Below are positions 1-5,333 of a stretch of 5,950 nt of DNA, piece by piece. Origin of the DNA: an uncultured Collinsella sp. (GTDB taxonomy: Bacteria; Actinomycetota; Coriobacteriia; Coriobacteriales; Coriobacteriaceae). The notes under the pieces were generated by a model, which saw only the letters and a program-made list of their open reading frames with translations, did not search any database and had not been told where the DNA came from. Each line of letters starts with the position of its first letter. Positions within the stretch are counted from its first letter, which is position 1. The position numbers and the translations under genes were made by a program. Where the stretch lies: contig CAADVA010000099.1 of NCBI GenBank assembly GCA_900752345.1, forward strand, positions 1 to 5,950, written 5' to 3'.

Positions 1-17
1 AGGTCGTCTGCATCCAT
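1..17 (-). CDS. Start of a leftward gene, truncated by the window edge
   Basis: Reading leftward, an ATG at 17-15 opens the frame M-D-A-D-D and runs off the window. It is preceded by a good Shine-Dalgarno sequence, AAGGAG (28-23), five bases from the ATG. A second ATG at 13-11 is in another frame and lies less ideally placed. Only five codons are visible, so no product can be named. The call rests on the ribosome binding site and on the non-coding look of the DNA upstream of it (18-199). It could be chance. Confidence 0.35.
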
Positions 18-46
18 GGGCGCTCCTTCGACGTTAATTGAAGGGT

Positions 47-77
47 ACCGCCTCGCGGTGACATCGTTTTTATGTCA
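47..77 (-). promoter_or_regulatory. Two adjacent small hairpins in the leader of the leftward partial gene
   Basis: A perfect dyad ACCGC-CTC-GCGGT lies at 47-59. It abuts a second perfect dyad TGACAT-N7-ATGTCA at 59-77. Both lie upstream of the probable start at 17, so they could be an operator or 5' leader structure for that gene. A TTGACA hexamer sits within the second dyad on the minus strand (80-75 region), but no good -10 lies at the right distance. I therefore do not call a promoter. Function is unknown. Confidence 0.25.
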
Positions 78-199
78 ACCTTGGTCTAACAGAGCCAAAA
101 ATAAAGCCCCAAGCGCTAAAAGTGTTCGCCCGGTGGCAAACCCACACCTCACGCAGGGCTGATAAATCGTTTTAGCAATAACCAAATCGACCTGGTTTT

Positions 200-323
200 C
201 GGAAGTATGCGGCAAATTCTGGAACCTCCGAGCACACCCTGTTTTTTCGCAACAAAATGCCTGATAAACTAGCCTCAAAAGCCAGGTCTGCTCATAGGGT
301 TCAGATTTTGCCGCATACTTCCG
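200..323. repeat. Long inverted repeat, 124-nt near-palindrome
   Basis: The arms 200-221 and 302-323 are reverse complements at 21 of 22 positions; the outer core is CGGAAGTATGCGGCAAA. Complementarity continues inward with more mismatches, including GAGCA (230-234) with TGCTC (289-293) and a T-rich run (242-246) with AAAA (277-280). By hand, about 38 of 47 positions pair between 200-246 and 277-323, leaving a centre of 30 nt (247-276). The transcript of either strand would fold into one long hairpin. Candidate identities are a miniature inverted-repeat element, a dispersed intergenic palindrome, or a structured RNA leader of the gene at 378. No clear target-site duplication is seen at the outer ends. 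Confidence 0.75.
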
Positions 324-377
324 GATTGACGCTGGCATCACTCGCTTCAAAGAGATGATTTCGGCCAGGAGGGCATT

Positions 378-1451
378 ATGGACCTGACGCTATGCGGTCA
401 ATCCGCTTTTTACTATCACCGTATCCCGCCGCAGGTATTAGGCCTTTACCCCGCCATTAGCCTTGGCAATATGGATCGCAGATGTTGCGGCCTCGGAAGT
501 CATGCAGTTGTAAAGAACCTGCTTCACGCACCGCTTCACAGGCTTGTATTCACTCGAGCACAATCCGGGTCGCGAAGCCTGTTTAAATCGCACCTCCTGA
601 CCCAAGAGCCGCCTCCCGGGTCGTTTAGGCAGACTGAGCATGGGTTTGATGTCACGTCCCCAGAGTTCACACTGCTCAACCTTGCTACGCAGGTCTCACG
701 CAACCAGCTGCTTATGGCGTGTTATGAGATGTGCAGCTCATTCGCGGTGTTCACGCCTTGCAAACGTACACAACAGCAACTTGATGAGGCAATTTCCCTT
801 AAGCTCATTCCACCCAACTGCGGCTGGAAGCGAGTTAACGACACCAAGGGCAATGACACCAACTTGTGGAAGCGCACTCCACTTCTTACCGCAACGGATA
901 TCGCCGCGTTCGCCAAGCAGGCCGCAGGCCTGCGCGGCGTTAAACAACTGCGCTGGGCGGCCGAGCACATGACGGGGCAGACCGCCTCACCCTTCGAAGT
1001 ACAGACCTCCATGCTTGTCTCGCTCCCCCGCAACGAGGGCGGCATGGGCATCAACATCGCAAACAACGTGCGCATCCCACTCAGCGACGCCGCACGTTCG
1101 CTGTATGACAAAACCTGCTGCTACGCCGATATCCTCATCGAAAGCAACACCAACAGCATGGGCGTCATCTTGGAATGCCAAGGCCGCTCCGCCCACGATG
1201 GCGAAGCCGCGAGCCTCTCCGATGCCGAGCGCGCCACCGCACTCACAAGCATGGGCTACGACGTCATCCAAATTACCTACGACCAGATTAAGGATAAGAA
1301 GAGCTTCGGCCATATCGCCGAACTCATCCATAAAAAGGCGGGGTTCCCCTACATCCCAAAGACCGATCAGGAACGTTCCACCGAAGATGCCCTGCGGCGG
1401 GAGCTGTTGGTCAATTGGGATGAACTGTTCACCGTTAAGCCGGCCCGTTAG
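378..1451 (+). CDS. AbiEi-like protein with a C-terminal Vsr/DUF559-type nuclease-like domain
   Basis: This 357-residue protein starts at an ATG five bases after AGGAGG (367-372). Residues 1-130 resemble the C-terminal part of AbiEi-type antitoxins. They show an opening like 'CG.SA...HR.PP' (6-18), basic residues at 60-72 and 'VTSPEFTLLNLA' (92-103), matching the VTSPERTLLDLA-type motif. Residues 200-325 resemble Vsr/DUF559-type PD-(D/E)XK folds: 'SPFEVQ' with E207, 'ADILIE' with D251, 'ILECQG' with E266, then 'DAERATALTSMGYDVIQITYDQI' (282-303), the usual D..R...L...G..V..it pattern. The ExK lysine is replaced by Q268, so activity is uncertain. The protein has no signal peptide or membrane segment and is probably cytosolic. 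No AbiEii toxin gene lies next to it, so a toxin-antitoxin or defence role is only inferred. The first half is less GC-rich than the second. Confidence 0.75.
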   Translation: MDLTLCGQSAFYYHRIPPQVLGLYPAISLGNMDRRCCGLGSHAVVKNLLHAPLHRLVFTRAQSGSRSLFKSHLLTQEPPPGSFRQTEHGFDVTSPEFTLLNLATQVSRNQLLMACYEMCSSFAVFTPCKRTQQQLDEAISLKLIPPNCGWKRVNDTKGNDTNLWKRTPLLTATDIAAFAKQAAGLRGVKQLRWAAEHMTGQTASPFEVQTSMLVSLPRNEGGMGINIANNVRIPLSDAARSLYDKTCCYADILIESNTNSMGVILECQGRSAHDGEAASLSDAERATALTSMGYDVIQITYDQIKDKKSFGHIAELIHKKAGFPYIPKTDQERSTEDALRRELLVNWDELFTVKPAR

Positions 1452-2296
1452 CAGCTAGCAATCAGGGGCAGCGCAGACACATCGGGCGATTCGACACGGG
1501 CGGCAAAACCCGCCTCGGTTAGCTCGACGACCTCGGTAAACGTTGCATCGAAAAACTCCTCGGTTAGCAAGCGATACGGCGGATGATCGGGCTCGCCGGG
1601 GTTTTCGCGTACAATCTCGTGCATAACGCCGATGGTCTTGAGCACATACTCCTTATGGATGGGATACTGACCAAAACGCGTCGCCGCAGTATAGAGGCGA
1701 TCGGTCGCGCGCGGAATCGAAACAATGCTGAGCGTCTTGCCAAACCAGTCAAAGTCGCCTTGCTTTTTAATGCGGAATTCCTCGCACGGCTTGCCGCCGT
1801 GCGCCTCCAGGTACTGGTTCACGCGGGTATTCCACACAGTATCGGCCACAAGGTGAGACCAAACGCCCAGCGTCAGATCGAGCAGCGACTGCGCCACGTC
1901 ATCGGGCGCGAGCGAAAACTCACAGGCGCCGGGACCGGCAACCGGCTCGGCGTTCTTGTAACGTTGGGGATAATGCACCCGATTGAGTCGCTCGCGTTCC
2001 TCGACAATCGAGGTGGCCTCAGCAGGTTCGCCCGCGGGTGCGCCTTTAAGCAGCGGCGCCACATAGGTATCCCAGAACTCATGCTCACGAGGCTTAGGGA
2101 TAGGCTCGGGCTTTGCAAAGTGCGTAATGCGATACGGAATGGGATCAGCGATGCCAGGGACCATATAGCCCACGAAGATATCCGGAACCACGCAGCCAAA
2201 CAAAAAGGCATTGCGGTCGCGCACGCTATTGGCAAGCGCACCGCTGCGCTCCAGCAAACGCTCCGTCTGAGCGATATGAATGTTCCAGCTTGGCAT
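1448..2296 (-). CDS. Zinc-dependent phospholipase C family protein
   Basis: The protein has 282 residues from the chosen ATG at 2296 and begins 'MPSWNIH', a typical opening of this family. GGGGGTGG (2306-2299) acts as its ribosome binding site. An ATG four codons earlier (2308) has only a weak AGG upstream. Motifs fit zinc-dependent phospholipase C-like proteins (Pfam Zn_dep_PLPC): H7, 'FLFGCVVPDI' (31-40, with P38-D39), H59, 'GVWSHLVAD' (144-152, with H148 and D152) and D181/D183. The conserved His and Asp residues are predicted zinc ligands. There is no signal peptide, so a secreted toxin is unlikely; many bacterial members are intracellular hydrolases of unknown substrate. It lies 79 nt downstream of cbiO on the same strand, so read-through from the transporter operon is possible. 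Its stop overlaps that of the convergent gene ending at 1451. The family is fairly certain, the substrate is not. Confidence 0.82.
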   Translation of the reverse strand: MPSWNIHIAQTERLLERSGALANSVRDRNAFLFGCVVPDIFVGYMVPGIADPIPYRITHFAKPEPIPKPREHEFWDTYVAPLLKGAPAGEPAEATSIVEERERLNRVHYPQRYKNAEPVAGPGACEFSLAPDDVAQSLLDLTLGVWSHLVADTVWNTRVNQYLEAHGGKPCEEFRIKKQGDFDWFGKTLSIVSIPRATDRLYTAATRFGQYPIHKEYVLKTIGVMHEIVRENPGEPDHPPYRLLTEEFFDATFTEVVELTEAGFAARVESPDVSALPLIASC

Positions 2297-2339
2297 AGCC
2301 ACCCCCATAAAAACCTGGATAACTATACCATCACGGCAA

Positions 2340-2355
2340 AGCCGCGCGGGCGGCT
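2340..2355 (-). terminator. Weak hairpin after cbiO, possible terminator
   Basis: The 67-nt gap between cbiO and the next gene holds a GC-rich stem of 6 bp (AGCCGC with GCGGCT, 4-nt loop) 21 nt past the cbiO stop. On the transcribed strand it is followed by only two or three T residues. It is therefore a poor intrinsic terminator and may only attenuate transcription into the phospholipase C-like gene. Confidence 0.3.
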
Positions 2356-2375
2356 ACGCACGCTCTACGCAGCAA

Positions 2376-3146
2376 CTATTCCGCAGCGCCGCTCTCGGTT
2401 CCATACGACGACACCGGCGCCTCAACCACATGGTGATATCGATCGATATAGATGGCGCGGGCACCCAGGCGCCGCACCAAATCCTGATGGTGTGTGCTCA
2501 TCAAGACCGTCTTGCCGGCAGCAACATAGGCCAGTAGAAAGTTGACCACGATGTCGCACGAGTCCTCGTCAAGTCCGTTGGTGGGCTCGTCGAGCACCAG
2601 GATATCCGGGTTCATCGACACCACCGCAGCCAGCGCAACGCGCTTCTTTTGCCCGCCCGAGAGCTGATAGGGAGAGACGTCGGCAAGATCGGCAACCTGG
2701 AACAGCTCCATGGCATCGCGGACGCGGCGCTCGAGCTCGTCTGCCGGCAGCCCCATTTGAGCCGGGCCAAACGCGACTTCCTCGCCGACCGTGGCACAAA
2801 AGAGCTGCGCATCGGCGTTTTGGAACACAAAGCCCACGCGCTGATGGAACCGCTGGGCCGTCGCGGAATCCTTGAGATATGCGGCATCGACCGCATACCC
2901 GTCGAACAGGTACGCACCCGCGTCCGCAAGCTCAAGGCCGTTGATAAGACGCATGATCGTCGTCTTGCCGCAGCCGTTAGGACCAAGCAGAGCAACGAGC
3001 TCCCCACGGTTCACCTGCAATGAAACACCGTCGACCACCGTATGACCCGCATAGGAAAACACCACGTCGCGAAACTCGATGAGCGGCGTGACCTCGGCGC
3101 CGGCAACACCGCTCACACCCATCGCGTTATTCGTATCGTTTGCCAA
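2376..3146 (-). CDS. cbiO: ECF-type nickel/cobalt transporter ATPase CbiO
   Basis: This 256-residue ABC ATPase powers metal uptake by binding the coupling protein CbiQ on the cytoplasmic face. All motifs are intact: Walker A 'GPNGCGKTT' (55-63), Q-loop Q109 in 'VFQNADAQLF', signature 'LSGGQKKR' (162-169), Walker B 'ILVLDEP' with catalytic E187, D-loop 'GLDE' (191-194) and H-loop H219 in 'STHH'. 'NADAQLF' after the Q-loop is typical of ECF/CbiO ATPases. The chosen start is TTG at 3146, because GGGAAGGG (3161-3154) lies seven bases before it. The in-frame ATG at 3122 has no ribosome binding site. The first 20 residues are a low-complexity extension before the ATPase core ('LIEFRDVVFSY'). It is last of three transporter genes, 44 nt after cbiQ. 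Nickel or cobalt cannot be decided from this subunit. Confidence 0.95.
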   Translation of the reverse strand: MANDTNNAMGVSGVAGAEVTPLIEFRDVVFSYAGHTVVDGVSLQVNRGELVALLGPNGCGKTTIMRLINGLELADAGAYLFDGYAVDAAYLKDSATAQRFHQRVGFVFQNADAQLFCATVGEEVAFGPAQMGLPADELERRVRDAMELFQVADLADVSPYQLSGGQKKRVALAAVVSMNPDILVLDEPTNGLDEDSCDIVVNFLLAYVAAGKTVLMSTHHQDLVRRLGARAIYIDRYHHVVEAPVSSYGTESGAAE

Positions 3147-3171
3147 AACGTCGCCCTTCCCTACTCACATC

Positions 3172-3186
3172 GACGGTTCGACCGTC
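3172..3186 (-). other. Small hairpin between cbiQ and cbiO
   Basis: The 44-nt gap between cbiQ and cbiO contains a 6-bp perfect stem (GACGGT with ACCGTC) with a 3-nt loop, and no T tract. In an operon transcript this could shield the cbiQ 3' end or tune the amount of cbiO made. It is equally possible that it is chance in GC-rich DNA. Confidence 0.25.
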
Positions 3187-3190
3187 CGCG

Positions 3191-4033
3191 CTACAACATC
3201 GCGCACAACACGGCGAGCAACGTCACAACGGCCGCGTAAGCCGCATCGCGCCAGCCAAAGCCGCTCCGTGCAGGCGCCGGATACACGCCGGCGAAGCCGC
3301 GGCACAGCATGGCCTCGTCCATCGCGCGGCTGCATTCCATCGCCTTGATAAACGTCATGCCCATGATACCCGCCAGCGAGTCGGTACGCGAAAAACCCGC
3401 GGGCGCGGAACCGACGCTGCGCAGCATGACCGATTCGCACAGATCGTGCGCCGTGCGTCCCAGCACCTCGATATGCTTGAGTGCCATATCAAACGTAAAG
3501 ATAACTTCGTCGGGCAGGTGCAGCATTTTGAGCGCTGCCGACATGCGGCTCCAGGTAAGCGTCCACGAAACGCCCAGCACCAGCGACACATTAATGAAGG
3601 TCTTGAGCGCGATCTTGAGCATGGCGCCCGTGGCAGACGCGCCCAGCAGCAGGGCAGGCAGTGCCAGAACCACGGCAAGCCCCGCAGCGCCGAGCGCCGG
3701 TACAAAGGTCGCGCGCAACCCGCGCACCGGGCGCACCGCGACCAGCACCAACGCGATTGCCGCCATTAGCATCAGGTACAGCGGACTCTGCGTCAGGCAC
3801 ACGCACAGGACGCAGACGAACATCCCCATCAGGCGCACCGGAGCCGAAACGCAAGAAAGGGCGCGGTCGACCATCGACCCGCCCTCGTGCGCGCCTCCAC
3901 CCAGGCGAACCCGCTCAAGCAGGCTCGCCAGGTGCAGGACATTCTTTTGCATCACACGATGCCGAGCCCCCGCGGGCTCGTATCGCTCCTCGGTCGCAAG
4001 CCAGCTAGGCAGCTCGGCTATTGCCATGAGCAC
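3191..4033 (-). CDS. cbiQ: ECF-type nickel/cobalt transporter transmembrane protein CbiQ (EcfT)
   Basis: CbiQ is the integral membrane protein that couples ATP hydrolysis by CbiO to the metal-binding CbiM. The 280 residues open with a hydrophilic stretch of about 55 residues starting 'LPSWLATEERYEP', a beginning I know from a subset of NikQ/CbiQ proteins. Hydrophobic segments follow at roughly 66-100, 110-132, 144-160 and 262-280. The C-terminal coupling region carries 'SRAMDEAMLCRGFAG' (235-249), the usual A-x-x-x-R-G coupling motif with C244-R245-G246. An earlier, weaker counterpart is 'VMLRSVG' (202-208). A GTG start at 4033 is chosen because AAGGA (4043-4039) lies five bases before it; ATG at 4027 is the alternative. 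The gene overlaps the end of cbiM by 29 nt, which suggests translational coupling. Function is well supported, metal choice is not. Confidence 0.92.
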   Translation of the reverse strand: MLMAIAELPSWLATEERYEPAGARHRVMQKNVLHLASLLERVRLGGGAHEGGSMVDRALSCVSAPVRLMGMFVCVLCVCLTQSPLYLMLMAAIALVLVAVRPVRGLRATFVPALGAAGLAVVLALPALLLGASATGAMLKIALKTFINVSLVLGVSWTLTWSRMSAALKMLHLPDEVIFTFDMALKHIEVLGRTAHDLCESVMLRSVGSAPAGFSRTDSLAGIMGMTFIKAMECSRAMDEAMLCRGFAGVYPAPARSGFGWRDAAYAAVVTLLAVLCAML

Positions 4034-5087
4034 CGCTTTCCTTAACCGTCAGCGAGATCAGGCGGAATGCGATGGTGAGCACCGCCACGCCAATCACACC
4101 GGAAAGGATATACATGGCAGCCTGGCCGGCAAAGCCAAGGCCCTGTTCCTCGGAATAGGCCTGCAGGTAATCACCCGTGGGCAGCGCGTCGGCAAAGGTC
4201 GGAGTATCGAGGCCGACCGAAGCCTGCAGGCTGTCGTCGCCAGCCTCCTGAACGGCAGTCGCGGCGCCCTCGGCGTCCCACTCGCCCCAGGCGTCTCCGG
4301 TGGCCAGCAGGCCCAGCGGCGTGGCCACCACGAGCACGGCGACCAGAATGAGCGTGGGAATCAGGGAAGTCTTCTTGGCGGTACCATCGGCGGCAAGCTG
4401 GCCATCGACGGCCTCGGGCCCGACGATAATGCTCGGCGCCGTCTTCTTAATGAAACCGTAGATCGCAGCCGTCGCCACGCCCTCGACCACGCCAGCAACC
4501 AGCATATGCGGGATCAACATGGCCGGAATAGCCACAGACAACGGGAAGGGGCAATACAGCGGCGCGCCCGAAGCGTTGGTAAAGAGCATCGGCTGAATAC
4601 CAAACTCAATCGCCGCGCACAGGGCCGCCAGGCACAGGCCGACCCAGCCGCTTACGATGGCCGAAACCGAGGTGCCCCAGCTCTTGTCGTGCAGACGACT
4701 GTTGAGCGCACGGAACACGATAGCAGCGACAAACGGCAGCACAAAGGCCATGTTAAAGCAGTTGGCGCCAAACGACAGAACGCCGCCGTCGCCAAACAGC
4801 AGCGCCTGCAGCGCCAGCGCAACCGAGACAGCGATAGCCGCGGCCTCGGGGCCCAGCAGCAGTGCGATGAGCGCGCCACCAACGGCGTGACCAGTGGTAC
4901 CGCCGGGCAGCGGCACGTTGAACATCATGAGCAAGAAGGAGAACGCGGCGCAGATGCCCAGGAACGCCATATGCTCGCGATCGAGCGTGGCGCGCACCTT
5001 TTTGATGCAGTGAACCCATACGGGCACCATCGCCACTGCCATGACGGCATCGGTCTGCGGGGACAGATAATTATCTGGAATGTGCAT
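4005..5087 (-). CDS. cbiM: ECF-type nickel/cobalt transporter substrate-binding protein CbiM with fused CbiN/NikN-like C-terminus
   Basis: This 360-residue membrane protein is the metal-specific (S) component of a nickel/cobalt importer. It begins 'MHIPDNYLSP'. In this family the N-terminal Met amine, His2 and a later His bind the metal, which fixes the start; here the later residue is H67 in 'GTTGHAVGG'. GGGAGG (5098-5093) lies five bases before the ATG. Residues 1-215 form the CbiM/NikM core, with about six or seven hydrophobic segments and the motifs 'LLFGDGG' (96-102) and 'GANCFNMA' (107-114). A linker follows, then two more membrane segments (242-262 and 322-344) around a polar loop of about 60 residues containing 'PLGLLATGDAWGEW' (257-270). 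This tail resembles NikN/CbiN (PDGLE-type) proteins and would replace a separate cbiN gene, which is absent. The gene heads the operon and overlaps cbiQ. Confidence 0.94.
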   Translation of the reverse strand: MHIPDNYLSPQTDAVMAVAMVPVWVHCIKKVRATLDREHMAFLGICAAFSFLLMMFNVPLPGGTTGHAVGGALIALLLGPEAAAIAVSVALALQALLFGDGGVLSFGANCFNMAFVLPFVAAIVFRALNSRLHDKSWGTSVSAIVSGWVGLCLAALCAAIEFGIQPMLFTNASGAPLYCPFPLSVAIPAMLIPHMLVAGVVEGVATAAIYGFIKKTAPSIIVGPEAVDGQLAADGTAKKTSLIPTLILVAVLVVATPLGLLATGDAWGEWDAEGAATAVQEAGDDSLQASVGLDTPTFADALPTGDYLQAYSEEQGLGFAGQAAMYILSGVIGVAVLTIAFRLISLTVKESGAHGNSRAA

Positions 5088-5144
5088 ATACGCCTCCCGG
5101 TTATCGGCGCACGGAATTGCAACGCCGCTAAAATCACCTGGTCA

Positions 5145-5172
5145 GTGTTACGTATTGTCAGATTCGTAACAC
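5145..5172. promoter_or_regulatory. Perfect dyad, probable operator for the transporter operon
   Basis: GTGTTACG (5145-5152) and CGTAACAC (5165-5172) are perfect inverted repeats separated by 12 nt. The dyad starts about four bases after the predicted transcription start of cbiM, a typical place for a repressor. Its form (two 7-8 nt half-sites with a spacer of one turn or more) is compatible with a nickel regulator such as NikR, whose classical site is GTATGA-N16-TCATAC. The half-sites differ from that, so the regulator is inferred only and is not encoded in the window. Confidence 0.65.
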
Positions 5173-5182
5173 GCCGCGGGCT

Positions 5183-5211
5183 ATCATAGCAAAACGGCGC
5201 ACTGCCGACAA
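5183..5211 (-). promoter_or_regulatory. Predicted sigma70-type promoter of cbiM-cbiQ-cbiO
   Basis: Read leftward, a -35 TTGTCG (5211-5206) and a -10 TATGAT (5188-5183) are separated by exactly 17 nt. The -10 matches TATAAT at five of six positions and the -35 matches TTGACA at four of six. The start point would be near 5176, giving a leader of about 89 nt before the cbiM ATG. I saw no cobalamin-riboswitch core in that leader. Confidence 0.6.
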
Positions 5212-5225
5212 AGCAGCACGCCGTT
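5190..5225 (-). terminator. pheT: Intrinsic terminator of pheT
   Basis: A strong stem is formed by AACGGCG (5193-5199) with CGCCGTT (5219-5225), a symmetric CA/CA internal loop, then CTGC (5202-5205) with GCAG (5213-5216), and a 7-nt loop. On the leftward transcript it ends in TTTT (5194-5191). It lies 108 nt past the pheT stop. The short T run makes it a moderate rather than ideal terminator. Its loop contains the -35 element of the next promoter. Confidence 0.6.
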
Positions 5226-5333
5226 ATGTAATGCGCGTGTCATATATGCAGGCTCAACGGTACCTTATACCGAGCATAGCAATCACGTAGGACTCAGCGG
5301 CAGCCACCGCTGACCCATACCCCAGCGCGGAAC
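5226..5333 (-). other. pheT 3' untranslated region with small hairpins
   Basis: Between the pheT stop and its terminator lie a 7-bp stem (TCAGCGG 5294-5300 with CCGCTGA 5307-5313, 6-nt loop) and a 5-bp stem (CGGTA 5258-5262 with TACCG 5268-5272, 5-nt loop). Neither is followed by a T run on the leftward strand. They may stabilise the pheT message end. I see no coding frame or riboswitch here. Confidence 0.35.

Larger units (their letters stand above)
18..377. other. Intergenic region of 360 nt without a supported gene
   Basis: This stretch separates the leftward partial gene from the rightward gene at 378. It is AT-richer than the rest: by hand, 24 of 60 bases are G/C at 61-120 and 26 of 60 at 241-300, against 43 of 60 at 901-960. 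It holds the two hairpins at 47-77, a featureless part at 78-158, an apparent diverged repeat part at 159-199 and the long inverted repeat at 200-323. A minus-strand open frame crosses 75-350, but it lacks a ribosome binding site and is explained by the inverted repeat. The Shine-Dalgarno sequence of the gene at 378 (AGGAGGG, 367-373) lies at its right end. Confidence 0.6.

Noticed and set aside
41..59. Resemblance of AGGGTACCGC to the T-box motif AGGGTGGTACCGCG
   Set aside because: The central GG is missing, no stem I or specifier region is visible, and no synthetase or amino-acid gene follows on the plus strand.
75..350. A 91-residue leftward open frame across the intergenic region
   Set aside because: It would start at TTG without a ribosome binding site, and both arms of the inverted repeat are translated within it. 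Any conservation is better explained by the repeat than by a protein.
326..359. Promoter for the 378 gene made of TTGACG (326-331) and GATGAT (354-359)
   Set aside because: The spacer would be 22 nt, too long for a sigma70 promoter, and nothing -10-like lies at 17 nt.
1448..2296. Secreted phospholipase C toxin
   Set aside because: The protein has the family zinc-site motifs but no signal peptide or membrane anchor, so a secreted virulence role is not supported.
1583..2545. A 320-residue rightward open frame
   Set aside because: It lies antisense to the phospholipase C-like gene and the end of cbiO, both of which have clear family motifs, and shows no domain of its own.
5088..5182. Cobalamin or nickel/cobalt riboswitch in the cbiM leader
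   Set aside because: No B12-box core and no four-helix NiCo arrangement could be recognised in the roughly 90-nt leader; the perfect dyad is better explained as a protein operator.
3309..5189. A 626-residue rightward open frame
   Set aside because: It runs antisense to cbiQ and cbiM, is rich in Arg, Ala and Ser, and has no recognisable domain. It is a typical shadow frame in GC-rich DNA.
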